Positions 50,101-60,829 of a stretch of DNA of 64,000 nucleotides are shown in pieces. The stretch's first letter is position 1, and each line of letters opens with the position of its first letter. The translations under genes were made by a program, and so were the position numbers. Origin of the DNA: Notolepis coatsorum (taxonomy: Eukaryota; Chordata; Actinopteri; Aulopiformes; Paralepididae); NCBI GenBank assembly GCA_963971535.1, contig OZ020588.1:119716005-119780004 (forward strand). The letters are read 5' to 3'. The notes beneath the pieces were generated by a model. That model saw only the letters and a program-made list of their open reading frames with translations, had not been told where the DNA came from and did no database searches.

Positions 50101-53100
50101 CATCAGGGTCCCCCATTTTCAATTCATCATATTTCATATCTAAATCATATAATATCTCATTGCTAAATATATGCAATATATAATCTAATAATCCAATAAT
50201 CTAAATCTAATATATAATATAAAAATGCTAAATGCATGGGTATTTTATTTTGTCTTTAATGTTAGCTTGCAAACTCAAATACTGTCTTGGTAAGCCTCAT
50301 AATGAATTGTTTGGGGGAAAAAAGAAAAACATCGTGATGCGTATCGCCGAAAGGTCAGAAAATATCGTGATATCATATTTAGGCCATATCGCCCAGCCCT
50401 AGTATACACCATTGTTTCAGCTACCAGAGAAGAAAACAACAGGGCAAGATTCCATATGTGAAGTCAGATGAGCTATCGGAGAGGGAGAAGGCTGCATCCA
50501 GAGGTTACAGGGAGAAGGAAAAAGATGGAAAAGGCGATGCTGGACCTGACACCACCATCCATGGAGAACACTCCACCAGTTCTGGCTGGTGTCGAAGTAG
50601 AGAAGAGCAGCAGGGCAAGCTGTGGTGGATCCCCTACCTCTAAATGAGGATTTGAATCACTAACATTTACTTTGATTCTACAGTAGGTTTAACATCCCTT
50701 GAAACCATAGGTTATATATCCAGCTCATGATCAACAGTGACATATTTCAACAATAAATGTTCAGTGGATTGCACTGTGCAACATCTCCATTATAATCTGA
50801 TCAAAGTTTGTTTCGTGTTTGATATATCTTTGGGGAATGTTGACTGTAGGAGCCAAAGCTATATTGTATTGTATGAATGTTTATGTTTATTTTTATAACC
50901 TTACATTGACACGGCATTAGGAATATTGATTGGATTTAGATAAAGTCATTGAACCGTCAAAAAGATTTGAGACGTTTATGCCAGACATTATAGATGAAGA
51001 TCAAACTGGATTTATTAAAGGGAGACAGACACAGGACAACGTGAGAAAGACATTACACATAGTAGAGGAGATACAAAAACAAGGGGGTAGCGCGGTACTG
51101 ATTAGCCTAGATGCAGAAAAAGCGTTCGACAGTGTGAGCTGGACATTTTTATATAAAACATTGATGAGGTTCGGACTGAACGGGAGGGCGATGAAGATGA
51201 TCAAGGCGCTATATCAAGAACCGACAGCGAGGGTTAAGGTGAATGGCAGCTTGACGGATAGAATCAGATTAGAGAGGGCTACCAGACAGGGATGTTGTCT
51301 CTCACCGATGTTCACTTAGGGGTGAACATCACGAGAGGGGTGGAGAAACTGTTTGAGGCGAATTATACACAGATAAATCAGAACATCAAGAGAGACTTAG
51401 AGAGATGGACAGTAATGCCCTTGGACTTCAATTCAAGAATAGAGGTCATTAAAATGAACATACTATCAAGGTTACTGTACCTATTCCAGTCACTACCGAT
51501 ACAAATACCACAGAATCAATTCAGGGAGTGGGACAGACTGATATCGAGGTTCATATGGGCGGGGAGAAGACCACGGGTCAGATATAAAACACTACAACTA
51601 CCAAAGGAAGAGGGAGGGATGGCAGTACCCAGCCTACAAGATTATTACTATGCAGCACAACTGAGAGCAGTGACGTGCTGGTGTAACGACAGATATGAGG
51701 CAAGATGGAAAGACATTGAAAAAGAAGGGGAGGGATACAAGGTACAAGCTCTGGTGGGAGATAGGGAACTATTTAAAGAAAAAGAGGGACTATTAGATCC
51801 AATCACCAAATGCACCTTGACCATATGGAACAGAGTAGTAAAAACACACAAATTGGAGAAGCAGTCAGGGATCCTGAGATGGGTAGCACATGACAAGAGA
51901 TTCAAACCAGGGAGGTTAGACCATGGATTCAGAAGGTGGGAGAGGGGGGGGGGCAACAGCGATATGCAAAATGATAAAGGGAGAAATGCAGACACTACAA
52001 AAATTAAAGGAGAAATTTGGACTAGAAAACAGAGACCACTTCAGATATCTACAGGTTAGAGACTATTACAACAAAGAAATAAGGGGGGCCAAAGACGAGG
52101 AACAGAATGGAATAATAAAGATGATAGTATGGGCATACGAAGGGGGGCAAGGAAGAGTAATATCAGCAATATACCGGGCTATAATGACCAGCAAGGGACA
52201 CACGACCGATTATATAAGGGAGAAATGGGAGAGAGAACTAGAGATAGGAATAACAGGGAAGGAATGGGGGAACATATGCGAGGTACAACATTCAACAACA
52301 GGATCGAGAATATGGAAAGAATTTGGATGGAAAAACATAATCAGATTCTTTATAACCCCAGAGCTGAAGGGAACATATGCACCAACACAAAAAGCATGCT
52401 GGAGGATGTGTGGGAAGGAGGGGGCAAATCACACGCACATATTCTGGGGATGTCAGAAGCTGAAGGGGTATTGGGAGGAGATAGGGGAAGCAATGATCAG
52501 AATATTAGGATACGGGCTACCACAAACAGGACTGGTGCTTTACTTAGGAGACCTGACACACGAGGGAATACAAGGGGGGGACAAATATTTAATAAAGATA
52601 ATGTTGATAGCGGCCAGAAAAGCAATAACGAGACTGTGGTACAAGGAAGACCCACCGACAATAGCAAAATGGGTAGGAATAGTGGAAGAAATACAGGATA
52701 TGGAAAGGATAACACACATGCTGAGGTTACAGGAAGAGAAATTTGGGGAAAGATGGGGAAAGTGGGAGGATTATAAAAGGAACGAGAACGACATCACAGA
52801 GGAAGAACCAAATGCAACACAAGAGGGCGAAGGGTAAAGGAGGAAAGATGTTCAAGGAGGGTCTATGAACCCATGTCACACACCTGTGCTTTAGTTAGTA
52901 TTTTCTATTTTGTTTTTGGGATATTACAATTGCTGAATGCTTTTATACCTTATTATTTATGTCCGTTTAACGGTGTGATATTAAATATTCAGGGATGATG
53001 TGGTTTGTGTATGGGTGAACCAAAAGGCAAAGTGAAAGTTAATAAACAAGAGAAAAAAAAAGAAAGGACGAAGGATAAGGGAAGAAAGAAGCTCAAGGAG

Positions 53101-56100
53101 GGTCTCTGGACCCAGATCACACATACAAGCCTTAGTCAGCATTTATCATCTTTGAGTAGGAATTACCTGTTTATGCCTGTTTAAGGGAGATACACAATCA
53201 GCCTTTGTATCAAATACCTAGAAAACAACAGTAACTAACCATGCGATACCCATGTAAATATTTATGTGCACTGTTTTTTCTTTTTGTTTTTATTGTGATG
53301 CTAGTTTCTTTATTTTGTATTATTTATTTTTTGTAAGTGCTGTCTGTCTAAAAACTGTTAATAAAAAATTTAAGTTTAAAAAAAAAAGTCATTGAACCGT
53401 CTTATTTTGTCATAATAGAACATTCTAGACCATTTGTGATGTCACAGTATGATGTCATGACTGAACGTTCTAGAACATTTGTGATGCCACAGTATGATGT
53501 CATGATCAAACGTTCTGGAACATTTGTGATGTCACAGTATGATGTCATGACCGCACGTTCTAGAACATTTCTGATGTCACAGTATGATGTCATAAAAAAA
53601 ATAAAATAAAAAATCTAACCGTGACTAACCTTACTGTCATGCACTTGTCCTAATAAACTAACCTACACTGTAACACGCAACACTTTGATGAACATTGTTA
53701 CTCAGCTGATAGAGTTAGTTGTACCCTTCTTGCTGTCTTGTCGTACAGAACTTGTAAGTCGCTTTGGATAAAAGCGTCAGCTAAATGACTAAATGTAAGT
53801 GTGTGTGTGTGTGTGTGTGTGTGTAGGTGTGTGTGTGTGTGCGTGTGTGTGCGCGCACCTTGTAGAATTCCACACATAAGAAAGAAAGATACTGGGATGA
53901 ATAAACAAAATAGGAAATAAAATGTAGAAATGCATGCAATACATAAATAAATATGAATCTCCATATATGAAATATAACATTTAGATAAGGTGCTACTGAG
54001 ATGTTTTGGTGAGTTCTTTGTTTTTTTGTGGAAGTTGCCCTTCTTAAAAATGCATGAACATTCACTGATAATTGGTCTGTAGTGGAGTCTACAAGGTATA
54101 CATTGCCGGACCATGTAGAATCCGGACCTTGTAGACTGACATAATTCTGTGCATAGTTTAGTCTACACAGGCCATATTTCAAATAATCAAAATCTTACTT
54201 CATTCATCTTAAACATTCTTGATTTGGGGGATTGGTAGTTCCCATGAAATCTGAAGTTGTTCAAACGACAACAGCGATCCACCTTGAATTAAATCACACA
54301 GCCGAGTGAAACCTTGTTGGATGCGTCAGTCACGAAAGGGGCTACTTAATTAATTAATCCAACCCACTTTATTTATAGAGCACATTTAAAAACAACAACG
54401 TTTACGAAAGTGCTGTACAAGTCCCACAACATAAGATAAAAAAAATATATATATTAAAAAAATATTTTAAAAAAAATATTAAATTTTTTTTTTCCCGAAG
54501 CTTCGAATTAAAATCGAAGCTCGGCCCCGAAGCTTCGATTGCCAAAAAAAGCTTCGAAGGTCAGCCCTACATACAACTCTGTTTACCTTTTATTATTGAC
54601 TTAAATTGTTAATCCCTGTCCAATGTGACAAAAGTGATGCTACTTAACCCACCTTCTCGGTCTCATACATTGACAAAACCAATGATGATATGAGGACATG
54701 AAAATGGACATCCATGCAAAAAAAGACACAACCCTCCCAGGTGCGATACCCATGGTAAAACATTTTAGATGCTTGGGTGTGGAAATATTTCCCACCATAA
54801 GACAAACGGTGAAGCACAATTACACAAAAATACAGAACAAAATCAAAGACGACCTGGACAGGTGGGCAAAACTTAAAAACTCAGTACAGGCAAGGGTATC
54901 AATAGTTAAGATGGATGTATTACCAAGAATCAACTTCATCAGCTCAATGCTACCGTTACCCCCTCCAGAGGGCTACTGGAAAAGATTACACTCCTCCACA
55001 TACAAATTTATTTGGAATAACAAACCACCTCACATAAAAAGATCCACCGCACAGAGAAATAAAGCAGACGGTGGCATGGCAGTTCCAGATTTTTTACAAT
55101 ATTTTAAGGCTTTCACATTAAGACCATTGACAATATGGTTTGATCCCCAGGCTTTGGTATCTTGGAGAGAATTGGAAGAAAACATAGTAGCCCCACAGAG
55201 ACTGAAGGACATAGCACACACTAAACTTCCAATCAAGCACTGTGAGCGGAAATTTGGCCCCATAATTACCCATGCAATCAGAACATGGCGGGAAACACAC
55301 AAAAAATATCCTAACCCTCAAAAATGGCATAATCACACTCCCATATTCAATAACAATGCACTCTTAATGGGAAAACGTCCTATAAGATTCCCTATATGGG
55401 AAGAGCAAGGCATACACTCATTAGGGGATATTTTTTATAACCAGGGCTTCTGTAGTTATGGAGAAATATGCACAAAGTTTAACCTCACCGAGTCCACATG
55501 GCTTTTTTACATACAGTTACGCCTTTGTTTGAAGTCTCACGGTGTTCCATTACACATACCAGTTGAACACCACAGATACCACACATTTTTCTATGAAAGA
55601 GAAACATTGGGAGGTTTTGTATCAGGTTTTTATTATCAATTACTAACGTCCTCGTATGAAACCCTTCAACTAGACACTGTCTGGAGGAGGGATATTCCAG
55701 ACCTGGAAAGTGACTTTGATTGGCAAGAAGCATGGGCAAATGTCCGTCTTACATCAAGGAACCCGGACCATCAACAAATCAATCTTAACTATATTCACAG
55801 GACATACTTGACTCCTATAAGACTGAACAGAATGGGCCTGAAACAGGACTCAAAATGCTCCCAATGTACAAATGGAGACGAAGGGACATTTATGCACATG
55901 TATTGGGACTGCCCACCAGTTAAGGCATTCTGGAAAGATGTGACCCATCAATTATCAAAACTCGTATCTTGGAATATACCAGTACACCCCTCTGTATTGC
56001 TTTTAAATGATGTTTTTGAGTTTGCAGTAAATCCACAGCTAAAGAGATTGGTCTTATCGGGTATCACAGTAGCTAAAAAACTGATCGCATCACGCTGGTT

Positions 56101-56561
56101 TCAACCGGAAAAAATGTGCCGGAAAGTTTGGTCTCTTACATATCTCGATGTGATATATCAAGAAATATCTACAGCAAGAATTCTGGGTCTCAACGAATCC
56201 AAAATGTCAATGTGGGTAGAAGTGGTGGAGAGAATAAAAGCTAGCTTATAATGGTAGTGTCTGGTTAGGAGTGAGGGATAATGGAGGTACTATCCAAGGA
56301 GGGGTCCGGGGGGGGGGGGGGGTTCGAGCTGGAGCATATGTGTGTAGGGTTTTAGAAAATAGGTATTAGGGGTATGTCCTATATAAACATTTATATAATT
56401 GTTAATTTCGCTGGATATACACTGTATACGGTTAAAATGTTATTATAGACTTTTTTTTGTCTTGTTTCTGTACTTGCATGTAATTTTAACCACCTTGACT
56501 GTTAGTTTCATTATGCATTATGTGTTGAGTACTGACTTTTAATAATTTTTGTTTTGCAATA

Positions 56562-56597
<36 letters not shown>

Positions 56598-59500
56598 ACA
56601 TTTGTGAAATGTTCAAGTTCCTGAAGCATGTAATGTGTATTGCACTTAAACTTTTTGAATGTTTAATGTTTTTAACATTTGTGATATTTGAATGTTCCTG
56701 ACGAAGCTTGTAACCTACCGTGCCAAATGATTGACGGAGCTAGAGCCCCGGGAATCGGTGTTGTATTTGTACAACACTGTACTTCGGCGCACACCTCACA
56801 TATCGGCATGTAATTCGAGAACCTCTGAACGGATTGTGTCACCTGAAATGGCTATCGACAGGCAACAAATAGGGCTTTAATTCGATATATATATTGTATT
56901 AAAATATATGCACACCCGAGCCGGTAGAAGTTGCCAAAGTGCAGGTGGGAAAATCTTCCTCAAGAGGCCTCGCATGTTAACATGTTTTACTTTTGTGATA
57001 TTTGAATGAATTGAAGAATATTTTTGTTGACCACTTGAAAAGATTGTAATAAAAACATTGTTCCGTTTTCTTTTGTCTGAACTGCATTGTGTAACATTTT
57101 AAATAGACTTTTAACTACTCATAATTTGGGGCGACCATTTGTCATGCGGGGTAACCAATGATTGTCAATAACTGTACTAAATTCAAAATAGAATATCCAT
57201 CAGTTTTGGCTCAAATATTAATCACTGGTATACTATGCTTAAGTGGATACTATCTGTACACATTTTTAAATCAGTTTTATGGGTTTTAGAGCATATATGG
57301 GTATTGTAACTGCATTACGAGGGATACACTGCCATTATAGAATAAACTTGTGAAATCATGGTTTACAAAACATTAAAGGGCACACAAGCCTGTCTTTCTT
57401 AAGATGTATATTTAATTACTGATACCTGTTAAAATATTAGTAATGTTAAGGAAATATATTAATTTTGAGATAAATTACGGTCGCCCCAAATGACTTTTAT
57501 TAAGGCCATGTCCTATTAATTCAACTTTAAAAACACTAAAATCTCTTAAAGGGGAACTCCAACATTTTGGGAAATTAGCTTATTTAACATCTTCCCTGGA
57601 GTTAGACAAGAAGATACATACCTTTTTTGTCTCTGTGCGTGCATTTTAGCTTTGGGAATAGACGCTCCGTTAGCATAGCTTAGCTTCATCACTGGAAGTG
57701 AGGCAGGACAGTAGCCTTACAGTGCCTTACAGTGTATTGCAAGGTCTGACATTGACCAAATTTGATATGCATGACCTTGGTGGGCTCTAGGTCAACTCCT
57801 GAAAAGGGGGTCAATGTCAGACCTTGCAATCAAAAGTTAGGGGGCGCACTGAAATTATGGCAAGGGTTATTAGCCCCCTAACTTTTGATTGCAAAGTCTG
57901 ACATTGACCCCCTTTTCAGGAGTTGACCTAGAGCCCACCAAGGTCATGCATATCAAGTTTGGTCAATGTCAGACCTTGCAATACACTGTAAGGCACTGTA
58001 AGGCTACTGTCCTGCCTCACTTCCAGTGATGAAGCTAAGCTATGCTAACGGAGCGTCTATTCCCAAAGCTAAAATGCACGCACAGAGACAAAAAAGGTAT
58101 GTATCTTCTTGTCTAACTCCAGGGAAGATGTTAAATAAGCTAATTTCCCAAAATGTTGGAGTTCCCCTTTAATTTGGGGTTTTTGCATAAATGCATGTAT
58201 ATATTTATTTTTTGCATCTTGACCGGAAGAAACCCAGTGTCAAATGACTATAGTACTGTATCCATAGCTATAATATAGAATATGGTTATAGCTCTACAAA
58301 CAAGGTGACCGTTTACATGGGGTTAATAGGTGGCATGAGGGGTTAACGATGAGTAAGAGGCGTGGCACTGGATGTGTTAATGTATTGCGTAATTTCAACG
58401 TGGAAATAAGGAATAAAAGCGCACATTGTTGAATTTTATCATGCATATTTATTAGAAAATGAAATTACAGCACTATGTTATCAATGAAATTAACGAACAT
58501 CATCAACAAAAGCAACGGAATTGTTTCTGTATACACATTTATAAAACAAGGCATATTTATCGAAACCCCGGATTCTGCGGATCAATTATAATTTGAAGCC
58601 CTGTCCCTGCACAATTAGGACATATCAACTAGGGATGCACGATAATTATCGGGCCGATATCAGCAATTATGACGTCATCCCGATAAACCCGATAACGTTA
58701 TTGATAGCTCCGATAACATATAATACATTTTTTGGTTAAAAGAAATCCGGTGTGGGTGGATTTGGATGAAGGGCGCTTGTTTTTATTATAGCCTCCTCCC
58801 GTTTTGCCAGTACTGTGGTAAAACTGATAGCGTGTGGTTTAGGAACAGGGAGTTTTTCACAAATCCAGCGCTCCCTTTCTTGGCTGTGACGTAGTCACGT
58901 TACATTCGGAGACAGACAGTCGATCTGCCAATTACGTCCCACCGCTTGCACCCACCTCTTCTTCTTACCACCAATCAGAAGCTCTCGTTCGTTTATTTAC
59001 CTCCGGATTGTCAGCCATTACTCTACTCGGAGCTAACGTTATCTCCCCGCCAGCCACATTGACAAGTACCAGCGCTCAGGGTACAAAATAGTCACACGCC
59101 CAGCGCCACAGGCTTGTAGATTTTATGTTTGGCCGTCATAAATTAAGGCCTGGGCGCCATCTGGCGGCCAACAAAATCCACTGCATGCGTCGGCATTAAT
59201 ATGATGCGGGGAGTAGCCTCCAGCTGGAGGGAGAAATGTCGTGGGAGCGGGCGAAAGTTGCCCAATCTGGAACAATCTCCGGGGCTGCAGCTGGACCCTA
59301 TTGGATGCGGGCGTGGTGAGTTGAAACGAAAGTGAAACTGTGTGTGTGTGTGTGTCACGTCTCACGTGTCCGTTCTAATGTTTACAAACAATGAACCTTT
59401 AAATGTAAATGAGATGCGCTCTGCTCACGAGATCAAGTTTGTAACATGAGACGCACACGAGGTCTGTCTTCATCCGTTCTTTAGCCTACAAAAAAACCTG

Positions 59501-60788
59501 CAATCGTGTTTTTGATTGTGCTCTGATATTTAATTTTGCATTTGATTTGACCAAATATGTGGAGGCATATTTTGTACCCTGGTTATTTCGCGTTTGTAAC
59601 GTCATAACATCAGTGAAGGCTGCTGACTGATTAATAATAAGCTCTCTTTATTTCGCGGAGCATAATGTGATTTCGCGTTTGTAACGTCATAACATCAGTG
59701 GAGGCTGCTGACTGATTAATAATAAGCTCTCTTTATTTCGCGGAGCATAATGTATAATGTTATTTCGCGTTTGTAACGTCATAACATCAGTGGAGGCTGC
59801 TGACTGATTAACTCGTAACGTCATAAACCAACTACCAGATTCACTCGTCACTGTACATCAGTGGAGGCTGCGTAACTGACTAACTGATTAACTAGAAACT
59901 GCACATTGAGGGGGTTTGAATCACGCTACATCAGTGGAGGCTGCTGACCAGATTATTATTATATTATATTAGGGGTGGACGCCGGTATTATTATTATTAT
60001 CTATTATTATATTATTATTCCATACAAGGCTGGATGCATTACAAACTCCGCTAACATCCCTTGTTGCCTTGTAGGTGGCAAGTATGGATTTGTTTATCTT
60101 GTTTGAAGTTGTTTTAATATGTTCTTTAATTCTTTTGCTTCCATATTGTAAATAAATTCGCAATAAATTATTTGCATTTAAAACTATTAACGCTGACTCA
60201 TTCCTTCAGTCCACTCAAAATTATGCTAATATTCCTTATGTTGTTTATGATATTAATTGAAAATAGCATACGAGAGTATTATATAGTAATAATAACACAT
60301 GGCGATATACTAAAAAGCTATTTATAATTTTTGGCTGGTAAGAAATCTGGATGGCTGGTAGTTTTTAAAATCTACCAGCCAAATGGCTGGTAAGTCAAAA
60401 AGTTAAGTTTGTTCCCTGCCAGCGCTTATACATTACAGGTAAATGTCTTGTTGCACTTGTGGCAACGAGCGTTGTCAGCATCGACTTTAGTAAAAATAGA
60501 CCCAGATATTTGAGCGTTTCGTTCTGTCCGCCATTATGAGAGCAGAGCTGTCTGTACTCGGCAGCGCAGCACCCGTGTGTGTGTGTGTGTGTGGGAGGTG
60601 AAGAGAGGAGAGAGCACAGCACAGCCCGCTCCCCGCGCAGGCAGAGACACAGAGGCAGGAGAGATATAGACAACGGCCAACAAGATTAGTTTGCGACGTT
60701 TAAATTCCTAAAAAAAAACTCCATAATTTCTCGAGTACCGATAGCAGTACCGATGACGTCGGAGCTTATAAATACTCAAAAAAGAATC

Positions 60789-60829
<41 letters not shown>

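Larger units (their letters stand above)
48031..50401. mobile_element. hAT element in the intron of the basic gene
   Basis: Ends are TAGGGCTGGGCGATATGACG and CATATCGCCCAGCCCTA. The target duplication gtatacac lies at 48023-48030 and 50402-50409. The core at 48190-48500 is the one found in 11918, 12955 and 35536 elements. A Harbinger-like element is nested at 48773-50075. Confidence 0.94.
46717..58375 (+). mobile_element. Unclassified transposon-like unit with a two-exon gene (bounds uncertain)
   Basis: Its own sequence seems to be 46717-48022, 50410-50941, 53402-54700, 56602-57545 and 58173-58375, with later insertions between. Support: a recurring TGGGGCGACC motif on both sides of the gene (46904, 47111, 47474 as a variant, 57127, and inverted at 57479), the spliced basic gene, and a possible GTGGCACTGGATGTG-TTAA end at 58355-58375. 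The left boundary begins near gggtcaatgacgtgacgcct but no terminal repeat is proven. The superfamily is unknown. Confidence 0.35.

Noticed and set aside
53402..53593. Repeat-containing small protein on the minus strand
   Set aside because: The 45-bp unit is a multiple of three, so an open repeat frame arises automatically; there is no start context or conservation signal.
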